In this document: positions 54,361 to 63,248 of the stretch, one piece after another
Layout: each line of letters starts with the position of its first letter
How positions within the stretch are numbered: the stretch's first letter is position 1
From: Streptomyces peucetius
GTDB taxonomy: Bacteria > Actinomycetota > Actinomycetes > Streptomycetales > Streptomycetaceae
NCBI RefSeq assembly: GCF_025854275.1
Contig: NZ_CP107567.1
Coordinates: 2,666,001 to 2,730,000, forward strand
DNA length: 64,000 nt
Direction: 5' to 3'
Program-made: the position numbers and the translations under genes
Notes under the pieces: generated by a model
Told to the model about the DNA's origin: nothing
The model's input: the letters and a program-made list of their open reading frames with translations, nothing else
The model's database searches: none

Positions 54361-55511
54361 TTCGGGACTCCGTACACGTCGAGCAGGGACTTCATACGGG
54401 ACTCGGCCAGCGCCGGGTCCGGGAACAGGCCGAGCCCGTCGGCGAGTTCGTACGCGCGCGCCAGGTGCGGCAGGGAGCGCGCCGACTGGAGTCCGCCGAC
54501 CATCGTGAAGTGGGACTGGTGGCCGGACAGCCAGGCGAGGAACACGACGCCCGTCTTGTAGAAGCGTGTCGGCGCCTGGAAGAGATGGCGGGACAGTTCG
54601 ACGGTCGGGTCGAGGAGCTTGCGGAAGCCCGCCGTGTCGCCCGTGTCCAGGACGCGTACGGCGTCCGCCGCCAGGGGGCCCAGCGGGTCGAAGATGCCGA
54701 GCAGGGCGTGGCTGAACCCGTGGTCGTCACCCGCGATCAGCTCCGGATAGTTGAAGTCGTCGCCGGTGTAGCAGCGCACTCCCTGGGGCAGGCGGCGGCG
54801 CAGCTCGACCTCTCTGCGCGCGTCCAGGAGCGAAACCTTGATGCCGTCGACTTTGTCCGGGTGGGCCGCGATGACCTCCAGGAAGGTCTCCGTGGCCGTG
54901 TCCAGGTCGGGCGAGCCCCAGTAGCCGTCGAGCGCCGGGTCGAACATCGGGCCGAGCCAGTGCAGGATCACGGGTTCCGACGCCTGGCGCAGCAGGTGGC
55001 CGTAGACGTCCAGGTAGTCGTCGGTGGATGCCGCGGCGGCGGCCAGTGCCCGTGAGGCCATGAGGATCGCCTGCGCGCCGGTGGACTCGACCAGGGCGAG
55101 CTGTTCCTCGTAGGCGTCGCGCACGTCGTCGACGGATGCCGGGCCGGTCAGCTGGTCGGTGCCCACGCCACAGGCGATGGCGCCGCCGACGGCCTTCGCC
55201 TCCGCCGCCGAGCGCCGGATCAGCTCGGCCGCGCACGCCCAGTCCAGGCCCATTCCGCGCTGCGCCGTGTCCATGGCCTCCGCCACGCCGAGCCCGTGCG
55301 ACCACAGGTGGCGGCGGAAGGCGAGCGTGGCGTCCCAGTCGACGGCGGCGGGAGAGTCGGGGCCGGTGTCGGCGTACGGGTCGGCCACCACATGGGCGGC
55401 GGAGAAGACCGTACGGGAGGTGAGCGGGGCGATGGAGGTGAAGCCGAGGGGCTCGGCACGCGGCTCGTACGCGGCCAGGGAGCCGTCGGCGCGCGGGAGG
55501 CGGATCGTCAC
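54357..55511 (-). CDS. DUF993 family protein (aldolase-like)
   Basis: The 384-residue protein belongs to DUF993: IRLPRADGSLAAYEPRAEPL, GMGLDWACAAELIRRSAAEA, SEPVILHWLGPMFDPALDGY, VDGIKVSLLDARREVELR and GHQSHFTMVGGLQSARSLP. DUF993 is distantly related to dihydrodipicolinate synthase-type TIM-barrel lyases and is found next to sugar dehydrogenases in actinobacteria. The reaction is not established. A Lys in IKVSLLDA may be the Schiff-base residue. The GTG at 55511 overlaps the upstream dehydrogenase stop (GTGA). Confidence 0.83.
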   Translation of the reverse strand: MTIRLPRADGSLAAYEPRAEPLGFTSIAPLTSRTVFSAAHVVADPYADTGPDSPAAVDWDATLAFRRHLWSHGLGVAEAMDTAQRGMGLDWACAAELIRRSAAEAKAVGGAIACGVGTDQLTGPASVDDVRDAYEEQLALVESTGAQAILMASRALAAAAASTDDYLDVYGHLLRQASEPVILHWLGPMFDPALDGYWGSPDLDTATETFLEVIAAHPDKVDGIKVSLLDARREVELRRRLPQGVRCYTGDDFNYPELIAGDDHGFSHALLGIFDPLGPLAADAVRVLDTGDTAGFRKLLDPTVELSRHLFQAPTRFYKTGVVFLAWLSGHQSHFTMVGGLQSARSLPHLARAYELADGLGLFPDPALAESRMKSLLDVYGVPK

Positions 55512-56659
55512 AGTGTCAGCTCCGGTACGTCGAAGCGCCGGCCCTCGGCGGAGCTGCGCAGGCCGAGTTCGGCGAGCTGCACGCCGCGCGCGCCCGCCAG
55601 CAGGTCCCAGTGGTACGGCTCGTCGAGCGCGACATGGCGCAGGAACAGCTCCCACTGGGCCTTGAAGCCGTTGTCGAACTCGGCGTTGTCCGGCACCTCC
55701 TGCCACTGGTCGCGGAACGACTCGGTGACGGGCAGATCCGGGTTCCAGACCGGCTTGGGCGTGGTGGAGCGGTGCTGGACGCGGCAGTTGCGCAGGCCGG
55801 CGACCGCCGAGCCGTGTGTGCCGTCGACCTGGAACTCGACGAGCTCGTCGCGGTTGACCCGTACCGTCCAGGAGGAGTTGATCTGGGCGACCGCGCCGCC
55901 CTCCAGCTGGAAGATGCCGTACGCGGCGTCGTCGGCGGTCGCCTCGTACGGCTTGCCCTGCTCGTCCCAGCGCTGCGGGACGTGCGTGGCGATGTGCGCG
56001 TTGACCGAGGTGACCCGGCCGAACAGCTCGTGCAGCACGTACTCCCAGTGCGGGAACATGTCGACGGTGATGCCGCCGCCGTCCTCGGCCCGGTAGTTCC
56101 AGCTCGGCCGCTGCGCCTCCTGCCAGTCGCCCTCGAAGACCCAGTAGCCGAACTCGCCGCGCACGGAGAGGATCCGGCCGAAGAAGCCGCCGTCGATGAG
56201 GCGCTTCAGCTTCAGCAGGCCCGGCAGGAAGATCTTGTCCTGGACGACGCCGTGCTTGATGCCCCTGCTCCCGGCGAGGCGGGCCAGCTCGAGGGCGCCG
56301 GCGAGATCGGTGGCGGTCGGCTTCTCGGTGTAGATGTGCTTGCCGGCCGCGATGGCCTTCTTCAGGGCCTCGACGCGGGCGGAGGTGACCTGCGCGTCGA
56401 AGTAGATGTCGATGCTCTCGTCGGCGAGGACGGCGTCGAGGTCGGTCGAGATCTCGGTCAGTCCGTGCTGTTCGGCGATCTCGCGCAGCGCGTGCTCGCG
56501 CCGTCCGACGAGCACCGGCTCCGGCCAGAGCACTTCGCCGCCGCCGAGGTCGAGACCGCCCTGCTCACGGATCGCGAGGACGGAGCGCACCAGGTGCTGG
56601 CGGTGGCCCATCCGCCCGGTGACGCCGTTCATGGCGATCCGCACTGTCCTGCGTGTCAC
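55508..56659 (-). CDS. Gfo/Idh/MocA family oxidoreductase
   Basis: The 383-residue protein has an N-terminal Rossmann fold (VRIAMNGVTGRMGHRQHLVR), the EKP motif in HIYTEKPTATDLAGALELA, and the C-terminal Gfo/Idh domain with a His near MFPHWEYVLHELFG. Such enzymes oxidise sugars or inositols at a ring hydroxyl using NAD(P). The GTG at 56659 follows GGAGG by 6 bases, whereas the longer frame to 56875 covers the promoter and operator. First gene of the operon; divergent from the LacI gene. Confidence 0.9.
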   Translation of the reverse strand: MTRRTVRIAMNGVTGRMGHRQHLVRSVLAIREQGGLDLGGGEVLWPEPVLVGRREHALREIAEQHGLTEISTDLDAVLADESIDIYFDAQVTSARVEALKKAIAAGKHIYTEKPTATDLAGALELARLAGSRGIKHGVVQDKIFLPGLLKLKRLIDGGFFGRILSVRGEFGYWVFEGDWQEAQRPSWNYRAEDGGGITVDMFPHWEYVLHELFGRVTSVNAHIATHVPQRWDEQGKPYEATADDAAYGIFQLEGGAVAQINSSWTVRVNRDELVEFQVDGTHGSAVAGLRNCRVQHRSTTPKPVWNPDLPVTESFRDQWQEVPDNAEFDNGFKAQWELFLRHVALDEPYHWDLLAGARGVQLAELGLRSSAEGRRFDVPELTL

Positions 56660-56710
56660 GAAGTGCCTCCATGTTTCATCTCGGTTCTCCCGAGTTCCCT
56701 CGATATGAGC

Positions 56711-56728
56711 GTAGCAAGCGCTTTCTAC
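56711..56728. promoter_or_regulatory. LacI-type operator palindrome
   Basis: GTAGCAAGCGCTTTCTAC is an 18-base palindrome with 16 matching positions and a central CG, the pattern bound by LacI/GalR proteins. It lies between the dehydrogenase operon and the lacI-type gene, about 52 bases upstream of the former and 70 of the latter. Confidence 0.72.
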
Positions 56729-56798
56729 GCGGTATGAAGCTAGCCTGCCGACAGCGGCCCGGACAAGGGGGCCGCTCCATCTCACGCGGAGGAAAGCG

Positions 56799-57872
56799 AT
56801 GACAGTCACCCTGGCGGATGTGGCGGCCCGCGCCCGGGTGTCCCCGGCGACCGTCTCTCGCGTGTTGAACGGCAACTACCCGGTCGCCGCGTCCACGCGG
56901 GAGCGGGTACTGCGCGCGGTGGACGAGCTCGACTACGTCCTCAACGGCCCGGCGAGCTCGCTCGCCGCCGCGACGTCCGACCTCGTCGGCATCCTCGTCA
57001 ACGACATCGCCGACCCCTTCTTCGGGATCATGGCCGGAGCGGCGCAGACCGAGATCGGCGGGCAGGAGGGCACGGGCCGGGCAGGCGGCGAGAAACTTGC
57101 CGTCGTCTGCAACACCGGTGGTTCACCCGAACGTGAGCTCACCTATCTCACCCTCCTGCAGCGTCAGCGCGCCGCGGCCGTCATCCTCACCGGCGGTGCG
57201 CTGGAGGACCCTGGCCACATCGAGGCCATGACTGTGAAACTCGGCAGGCTTGCCGACGCCGGGACGCGGATCGTGCTGTGCGGACGCCCGCCGCTGCCCG
57301 GCAGCGACGCGATCGTCGCCTCGCTCGCCTTCGACAACCGCGGCGGCGGGCGGCGGCTCACCGAGCACCTGCTCGCGCTCGGCCACCGGCGCATCGGCTA
57401 CGTCGCCGGCCCCGCGGAACGCACCACGACCCGCCACCGGCTGGAAGGCCACCGGGCGGCGATGGCGGCGGCGGGTCTCGGCGGGAACCCCGCCGAGGAG
57501 GAACGGCTCACGGTGCACGGGCCGTACGACCGCCGGTCCGGATACGACGCCACGCTCGAACTGCTGCGCAGAGAACCGGGGCTGACGGCGATCGTCGCCG
57601 CGAACGACACCGTCGCACTGGGCGCGTGCGCCGCGCTGCGGGACCAGGGCCTGCGGATACCCCAGGACATCTCCGTCGCGGGCTTCGACGACCTGCCCTT
57701 CTCCGTGGACGCGGTCCCGGCGCTCACGACGGTCCGCCTCCCCCTCTTCGAGGCGGGCGCCAGGGCAGGCCGCCTGGCCATGGACAACGAGACGCCCCCG
57801 CCGGGCGGTATCGCGACGATCGCGGCGGAACTGATGGCCCGGGACTCGACGGCGCCGCCGCGCGAGCGGTGA
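56799..57872 (+). CDS. LacI family transcriptional regulator
   Basis: The 357-residue protein has an N-terminal LacI HTH with hinge helix (TLADVAARARVSPATVSRVL, LDYVLNGPASSLA) and a periplasmic-binding-protein-like effector domain (VGILVNDIADPFFGIMAGAA; later VAANDTVALGACAALRDQGL, ISVAGFDDLPFS). A short Gly-rich insertion (GGQEGTGRAGGEK) is unusual. The ATG follows CGGAGG by 6 bases. It probably represses the divergent operon through the palindrome at 56711 and itself. Confidence 0.93.
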   Translation: MTVTLADVAARARVSPATVSRVLNGNYPVAASTRERVLRAVDELDYVLNGPASSLAAATSDLVGILVNDIADPFFGIMAGAAQTEIGGQEGTGRAGGEKLAVVCNTGGSPERELTYLTLLQRQRAAAVILTGGALEDPGHIEAMTVKLGRLADAGTRIVLCGRPPLPGSDAIVASLAFDNRGGGRRLTEHLLALGHRRIGYVAGPAERTTTRHRLEGHRAAMAAAGLGGNPAEEERLTVHGPYDRRSGYDATLELLRREPGLTAIVAANDTVALGACAALRDQGLRIPQDISVAGFDDLPFSVDAVPALTTVRLPLFEAGARAGRLAMDNETPPPGGIATIAAELMARDSTAPPRER

Positions 57873-58514
57873 CGAGCCGTACTACCGGTACGACAGATGC
57901 GACGGGTACACGCGTCGGCGCCCGGAGCGGCGGCAGCGGGCCCCTGCGGCGGGGCGGCGCCCCGGCGACCCCGGGCACCCCTGCGGGGGCGGCCACGGCC
58001 CGGGGCGAGGCCCGTGGCCTCGCGCGCCCCACGGGGACGGACGCGGCCCGGGATGTCGGGCAGCACTCAAGCGGTTGACCGCCAGCCCTGCGGCCAGGCC
58101 GTGGCCTCGCACCCTGCGGGCGCGGTTGCGGCCCGGCAGGGACCGCAGGACGCCGGCGAGTACGGCGCCCACGCAGTGACCACCGCGGCCTGCGCCTCGC
58201 CCGGCTCACGGTCGCGCCGGCACCTCCCGCCGACAGGAAGCGCCCGATCCGGCTCCCGGCTCCTGCACCGCACCACCACGTCGGCGGGAACCGGCGGAAC
58301 GGCCGGCCGGCGAACGCAACCTCACCCGGGCGGCTCACGACCCGCACGGAGCCCCACCCGGCCCGCGGCGCACCGCACCACCGCGCCCGCGGGTCGGGAG
58401 GACCACCGGACGTCACCCCACCGGCTCAGACCCGCTCGCCGTCCCCCCGGCCAGAAGGCAGGCTGGAGCCCTTGCTCCGCAGGGACGGAGCCGGAAGAGA
58501 GACGGAGAACGGAC
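57873..58514. other. Long GC-rich intergenic region
   Basis: About 640 bases lie between the lacI-type gene and the small membrane protein. A perfect hairpin at 57991-58019 probably ends the regulator transcript. The rest is very GC-rich, and frames on both strands lack an RBS or recognisable domain. I see no supported gene. Confidence 0.5.
57991..58019 (+). terminator. Hairpin downstream of the LacI gene
   Basis: GGCCACGG and CCGTGGCC form a perfect 8-bp stem around 13 bases. There is no U-tract; it lies 118 bases after the stop. Confidence 0.5.
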
Positions 58515-58949
58515 ATGGCCAACGCAACCCGAGGCTCCGGGCCCGCGCCGCACAGCGGGAGCGCCGGACGCGCCTGGGCGTCCGGCGGCACGGTGTTCGC
58601 CGGTGTGCTGCTGCTGGTGGAAGGCATCCTGGGCATCCTCGCCGGGATCGCAGCCATCGCGGGCGACGACGTGTACACCGTGGTCGGCGACTACGTCTTC
58701 GAGTTCCACCTCACCGCCTGGGGCTGGATCCACCTGATCCTGGGTGTCCTGCTGGCCGTCACCGGCTGGGGCATCCTCCAGGGCGCCGCCTGGGCACGCG
58801 GACTCGGCGTGGGGCTGGCCGCCCTGGCTGTCGTCTTCCAGTTCATGTGGCTGCCGTACCAGCCGATCTGGGCGGTCGTGTCCATCGCGATCGGCGTGTT
58901 CGTCATCTGGGCACTGTGCACCGATCGCGGCCGTACGTCCGCGCCCTGA
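58515..58949 (+). CDS. DUF7144-like four-helix membrane protein
   Basis: The 144-residue membrane protein has four helices (TVFAGVLLLVEGILGILAGI, TAWGWIHLILGVLLAVTGW, LGVGLAALAVVFQFMWLPYQ, WAVVSIAIGVFVIWALC) and the GWIHLILG and FMWLPYQPIW motifs seen in the conserved actinobacterial DUF7144 family. Role unknown. The ATG at 58515 follows GGAG. The longer frame upstream lies in the GC-rich intergenic region. Confidence 0.8.
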   Translation: MANATRGSGPAPHSGSAGRAWASGGTVFAGVLLLVEGILGILAGIAAIAGDDVYTVVGDYVFEFHLTAWGWIHLILGVLLAVTGWGILQGAAWARGLGVGLAALAVVFQFMWLPYQPIWAVVSIAIGVFVIWALCTDRGRTSAP

Positions 58950-59091
58950 GCCGGCGCCGCTCGGGCGATGGACCGCGCGGCCGGGGCGACGCGCCACGGC
59001 CGCGCCACCGCGCGCCCCGGGCGAGCCGGAGCGCGGAGTCGCCCGCGTCGGAGGGCCGGGCCGCCCCCGCCCGCCGCCCCCAGAGGAAGCC

Positions 59092-60420
59092 ATGACGCGC
59101 GAGGCGGCGCCCGGCCCGTCCGCCGCCGGGTCCCACCGGCCGGGCCTCTGGCCGCCGCAGGCCCGCGCCCTCTTCCCGCTGGTGCTGCCCGCGCTGCTCG
59201 TCGGCGTCGGATCGAGTCTCGTGCTCCTCGGCGTCAGCAGGCTCGCCGAGCGGGTCCAGCACGTGCTCTGGAAGACGCTGCCCCACGGCCTGGGCGTCTC
59301 CGGCACCTCTGCGCTCTGGATCCTGTCGGTCCTCACCGCGGCCGGGCTCGCCGCGGGTCTGGTCGTATGGAAGTTCCCCGGCCGCACCGGGCCGGACCCC
59401 GCCACCCGAGGCCTGGTCGATCCGCCGCTGCCGGTCCGGGTCCTGCCGGGCGTCGTCATCGCCGTCGTCGTGACCCTGGCCGGCGGAGTGAGCCTGGGCC
59501 CAGAGAACCCGATCACCTCCGTCAACGTCGCGCTCGCCTGCGCGCTGGGCATCAAGGCCATGCCCCGCGCCCCTGCCTCCGTCTGGATCTCGCTCGCGGC
59601 CGCCGGCACCATCGGGGCACTGTTCGGCACGCCGGTCGCGGCCGCCCTCATCCTCTCCGAGATCTCGGGCGGGCCGGATCCACGGCCCTTGTGGGACCGG
59701 CTGTTCGCGCCGCTGATCGCGGCGGGCGCCGGCGCCCTGACGACCGTGCTGCTCGCCGGTCCGCTGCTGACGGTGCGCGTCACCCCGTACACGGGGCCGC
59801 GGTTGGTCGACGCCGTGTCCGCCACGGCCGTCGCCTCGGTCGCCGCGGTCGTCGGCCTGGCCGCGGTGTACGCCTTCCCGCTCGTGCACCGGATCTTCCA
59901 CCGGCTGGGGCACCCGGTCCTCATGCTGACCTCGGGCGGTCTGGTGCTCGGCGGGCTGGGGGTGCTCGGCGGACCACTGACCCTCTTCAAGGGCCTGGAG
60001 GAAATGAAGGAGCTGACGGCCCATCCGGAGGAGCACGGTGCGGCGAACCTGCTGCTGCTCGCCCTGGTGAAACTTGCGGCGCTCGTCGTCGCCGCCTCCT
60101 GCGGCTTCCAGGGCGGCCGGATCTTCCCCGCGGTCTTCGTCGGGGTGGCGCTGGGCATGTTCGCCCACGCCCTCGTGGGCGCGGTGCCGATGGCCCTGGC
60201 GACTGCCGCCGCCGTGCTCGGGATGCTGGTCGCCGTCACACGGCAGGGCTGGCTGAGTCTGTTCATGGCCGCCGTCCTCGTCGGCGACATTCAATTGCTG
60301 CCGATGCTGTGCGTGGCGACCCTGCCCGCCTGGCTGATCGTCACCGGACGGCCGGAGATGCAAATTCGCGGCACGCCGGGCCCGGAGAAGGGTCTTGTGG
60401 GCAGCGGCGCCCCGGCGTAG
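59092..60420 (+). CDS. ClC-like ion channel/antiporter (YfeO-type)
   Basis: The 442-residue protein has about ten hydrophobic segments. It carries GGVSLGPENPITSVNVALAC, equivalent to the ClC GREGP region, and CGFQGGRIFPAVFVGVALGM, matching the GGxFxP loop. The usual GREGP is changed to SLGPE, as in YfeO-like members. It is likely a chloride or fluoride channel/antiporter. The ATG follows AGAGGAAGCC. Confidence 0.85.
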   Translation: MTREAAPGPSAAGSHRPGLWPPQARALFPLVLPALLVGVGSSLVLLGVSRLAERVQHVLWKTLPHGLGVSGTSALWILSVLTAAGLAAGLVVWKFPGRTGPDPATRGLVDPPLPVRVLPGVVIAVVVTLAGGVSLGPENPITSVNVALACALGIKAMPRAPASVWISLAAAGTIGALFGTPVAAALILSEISGGPDPRPLWDRLFAPLIAAGAGALTTVLLAGPLLTVRVTPYTGPRLVDAVSATAVASVAAVVGLAAVYAFPLVHRIFHRLGHPVLMLTSGGLVLGGLGVLGGPLTLFKGLEEMKELTAHPEEHGAANLLLLALVKLAALVVAASCGFQGGRIFPAVFVGVALGMFAHALVGAVPMALATAAAVLGMLVAVTRQGWLSLFMAAVLVGDIQLLPMLCVATLPAWLIVTGRPEMQIRGTPGPEKGLVGSGAPA

Positions 60421-60422
60421 CG

Positions 60423-60435
60423 TTGACTCAGTCAA
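60423..60435. promoter_or_regulatory. TTGAC-TCA-GTCAA palindrome (candidate operator of the MarR-GNAT gene)
   Basis: A perfect 5-bp inverted repeat around three bases, starting three bases after the ClC gene stop and 22 bases before the MarR-GNAT ATG. It is placed to let the MarR domain regulate its own gene. Confidence 0.55.
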
Positions 60436-60456
60436 AGATGATACTCGGAGCCGATC

Positions 60457-61413
60457 ATGCCGGTCACACCGCCCACGCCGATCCACGAGATCCGTGCCTT
60501 CAACCGCTTCTACACCAATGTCATCGGCGCCCTCGACTACGGCAGGCATCTGTACACGCCGTACACGCTCACCGAGTCCCGGGTCCTGTACGAGCTCGCG
60601 CACAGTCCCCGCACCGACGCCGCCGACCTCCGCGGGGAGCTCTCACTCGACGCCGGGTACCTCAGCCGGCTGCTCGCCGGGTTCGAGCGGGACGGGCTCG
60701 TGGAGCGGGCGCCGTCCGAGCGTGACCCGCGACGGCAGCGGATCACGCTCACCGAGCGGGGCCGGGAGGCCGCCGCGCTGCTCGACGAGCGGTCGCGGCA
60801 AGCGGTGGGCGCGCTGCTCGACGCGGTGCCGGCGCAGGACCGGGAGCGGCTCTCCGGGGCGCTGCGCACCGTCCGGGAGCTCCTGTCGGGGGCCCGTGGC
60901 CACGCCGCGCCGCCGGAGCCGGTCCTGCGCGGCCCCGGCCCCGGCGACCTGGGGTGGATCGTCCAGCGGCACGGCGCGCTGTACGCCGCGGAGTACGGGT
61001 GGGACGCCGGCTTCGAGGGCCTGGTCGCCCGCATCGTCGCGGATTTCGCGCAGGACCACGATCCGCACCTGGAGCGGGTGTGGATAGCTGAGCTGGACGG
61101 ACGTCCGGTGGGCTCGGTGATGTGCGTACGGGACGAGGCCCCGGCCACGGCCCGGCTGCGGCTGCTGCTCGTCGAACCCGAGGCGCGGGGACACGGACTC
61201 GGCGACCGGCTGGTGCGCACGGCCGTGGATTTCGCGCGCGAGGCTGGGTACCGGGACATGGTGTTGTGGACCAACGATGTGCTGACCGCCGCCCGCCGGA
61301 TCTACGAGCGGGCCGGATTCACCCTCGTCGCCGAGGAGCCGCACCGCTCGTACGGGGCGGATCTGGTCGGTCAGGACTGGCGGCTGGAGCTGCAGGAAGG
61401 AACGGATCGATGA
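60457..61413 (+). CDS. MarR-GNAT fusion (regulator-acetyltransferase)
   Basis: The 318-residue protein joins an N-terminal MarR winged-helix domain (residues ~1-145: TLTESRVLYELAHSPRTDAA, LDAGYLSRLLAGFERDGLVE, RDPRRQRITLTERGRE) to a GNAT acetyltransferase (~155-318: WIAELDGRPVGSVMCVRDEA, acetyl-CoA loop VEPEARGHGLGDRLV, AARRIYERAGFTLV). Such fusions are known in bacteria and usually act as regulators linked to detoxification. The ATG follows GGAG by 6 bases. Its TGA overlaps the ATG of the isomerase (ATGA). Confidence 0.9.
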   Translation: MPVTPPTPIHEIRAFNRFYTNVIGALDYGRHLYTPYTLTESRVLYELAHSPRTDAADLRGELSLDAGYLSRLLAGFERDGLVERAPSERDPRRQRITLTERGREAAALLDERSRQAVGALLDAVPAQDRERLSGALRTVRELLSGARGHAAPPEPVLRGPGPGDLGWIVQRHGALYAAEYGWDAGFEGLVARIVADFAQDHDPHLERVWIAELDGRPVGSVMCVRDEAPATARLRLLLVEPEARGHGLGDRLVRTAVDFAREAGYRDMVLWTNDVLTAARRIYERAGFTLVAEEPHRSYGADLVGQDWRLELQEGTDR

Positions 61414-62186
61414 AGTTCGCCTTCTCGACCCTCGGCGTGCCCGGCAGGCCGCTGAGGGAGGTGGCCCGTCTCGCCGCCGACAGCGGATACCAGGGCGTCG
61501 AACTGCGCGCCCATCCGGAGGAACCGGTGCATCCGGGCATCGGCACGACGGAACGGGCGGAGGCGATCCGGGAGTTCGAGCGCGCGGGCGTCGAGATCCT
61601 GACCGTCGCCGGGTATGCGCGGATCGCGGCGCCCGGCGACGACGGCTCCGTGATCAAGGAGATGGACGGCCTCTGCCGGCTGGCCAAGGATCTCGGCGCG
61701 TCGTTCGTCCGGGTCTTCCCCGGCGGCGGCGACCTGGATCCGGCCGAGGCCGACGCGATCGCGGCGCGCAGGCTCGGCGCCGCCGCGGAGACCGCGGCCG
61801 ATCTCGGCGTACGGATCCTGCTGGAGACGCACGACTCGCACCGCACCGGTGCCGACGTCATGCGCGTCCTCGGTCTGGTCGGCCACAAGAACGCGGGCGC
61901 GTTGTGGGACGTGATGCACACCTGGCTCGGCGGTGAGGCCCCCGAGACGACGCACGCGGCGCTGAGCCCGTTCCTCGGCTACATCCAGGTGAAGGACGTG
62001 GCCTCGCGCGACGACCTCACCCCGCTGCCGCTGGGCCGGGGTGTGCTGCCGCTGGACGAGTGCCTCGCGCTCGCGGACCCGGACGGCTGGGTGTGCTGGG
62101 AGTACGAGAAGCGCTGGTACCCGACGGCGCCGGAACTGCCGGGCCTGCTGGCGGCGGGCCGGGAACATCTGCTCGCGGTGACCTGA
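61410..62186 (+). CDS. TIM-barrel sugar isomerase/epimerase
   Basis: The 258-residue xylose-isomerase-like TIM barrel includes MKFAFSTLGVPGRPLREVAR, FVRVFPGGGDLDPAEAD, RILLETHDSHRTGADVMRVL, GALWDVMHTWLGGEAP and YIQVKDV, with acidic metal-ligand residues at E, D and D positions. It is in the same class as the isomerase at 53527. The substrate is unknown. It is coupled to the MarR-GNAT gene by ATGA. Confidence 0.88.
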   Translation: MKFAFSTLGVPGRPLREVARLAADSGYQGVELRAHPEEPVHPGIGTTERAEAIREFERAGVEILTVAGYARIAAPGDDGSVIKEMDGLCRLAKDLGASFVRVFPGGGDLDPAEADAIAARRLGAAAETAADLGVRILLETHDSHRTGADVMRVLGLVGHKNAGALWDVMHTWLGGEAPETTHAALSPFLGYIQVKDVASRDDLTPLPLGRGVLPLDECLALADPDGWVCWEYEKRWYPTAPELPGLLAAGREHLLAVT

Positions 62187-62232
62187 GCACCGGGACGCAG
62201 GGGCGGTGCTGATACCGGACCGGCCGGTGCCG

Positions 62233-63153
62233 TCACACCCGGCCGGCGGTCAGCGGCTCCTGCTGCCGCACGGCCGGCCGCGGCTTCCGCCGGCCTCGCA
62301 GGGTCGTCAGGGCGACTCCGCCGACCAGCAGCGCCGCCGCACACCACCGCAGCGGACTCACCGGCTCGTCGAGGACCAGGAACGCCGACGACATGCCGAA
62401 GACCGGCACGAGGAGCGAGAACGGGGCGACCGAGGAAGCCGGGTGCCGTCTGAGCAGCCAACCCCAGACCCCGAAGCCGAAAATCGTGGTGACCCAGGCG
62501 ACGTAGAGGACGACGCCGACACCCGTCCGGTCCAGGGAGCGCAGTGCCGCCAGGTCGCGGTCCGCGCCCTCCACGAGGAGGGAGAGGCCGAGCAGCGGGA
62601 GGACCGGGACGGTGCTGACCCACACCATGAAGTTCAGGGCGTCCGGCGGCGACGCCTGGCGGGTCAGGACGTTGGAGACTCCCCAGCAGGCCGCCGCGGC
62701 GATGACCAGAACGAAGCCGAGGAGCGGCCCGGAGGCGCCCTCGTCGACGGCGGCGACCGCGATACCGGCCAGGGCCACGGCCATCCCCGCCGTCCTCACC
62801 CTGCCCGGTCGTTCGCCGAGGACGGCGAAGGCGAACAGGGCCGTGAAGACCGCCTGGACCTGAAGGATCAGCGACGACAGCCCCGCGGGGGCGCCCTGGT
62901 CCATCCCGGTGAAGAGCAGACCGAACTTGGCCACGCCCAGCACCAGTCCGACGCCGACGATCCATTTCCAGGCGACCTTCGGCCGGCCGACGAAGAACAC
63001 CGCGGGCAGGGCGGCGGCGAGGAAGCGCAGGGCGGAGAAGAGCAGCGGCGGAAAGTGGTCGAGGCCGATCTCGATGACGACGAAGTTGATCCCCCAGACG
63101 GCTGCGACCAGGGCGGCGAGAGCGATGTGGGTCGGGCGCATGGCAGGAAGCAT
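62233..63153 (-). CDS. EamA/DMT family transporter
   Basis: The 306-residue membrane protein has ten hydrophobic segments in two five-helix EamA repeats (ALAALVAAVWGINFVVIEIG; ACWGVSNVLTRQ near the middle). It is likely a metabolite or amino-acid exporter. Two ATGs fit, 63153 (MLPAMRPTH) and 63141 (MRPTH), and neither has a good RBS, so a leaderless transcript is possible. It is divergent from the LysR gene, with only ~95 bases between, a classic regulator-transporter arrangement. Convergent with the isomerase. Confidence 0.88.
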   Translation of the reverse strand: MLPAMRPTHIALAALVAAVWGINFVVIEIGLDHFPPLLFSALRFLAAALPAVFFVGRPKVAWKWIVGVGLVLGVAKFGLLFTGMDQGAPAGLSSLILQVQAVFTALFAFAVLGERPGRVRTAGMAVALAGIAVAAVDEGASGPLLGFVLVIAAAACWGVSNVLTRQASPPDALNFMVWVSTVPVLPLLGLSLLVEGADRDLAALRSLDRTGVGVVLYVAWVTTIFGFGVWGWLLRRHPASSVAPFSLLVPVFGMSSAFLVLDEPVSPLRWCAAALLVGGVALTTLRGRRKPRPAVRQQEPLTAGRV

Positions 63154-63248
63154 CACGCGAGCAGACCGTGTAGCACCAGCGCGGATACGTTCATGGTTGG
63201 ATGAAGTACTGCTAATGAAATGCTGGTGATGGCGAAAGGGGAGCAACC

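Noticed and set aside
57724..58416. Minus-strand frames in the 57.9-58.5 kb gap
   Set aside because: They are Pro/Arg/Gly low-complexity frames and partly antisense to the LacI gene.
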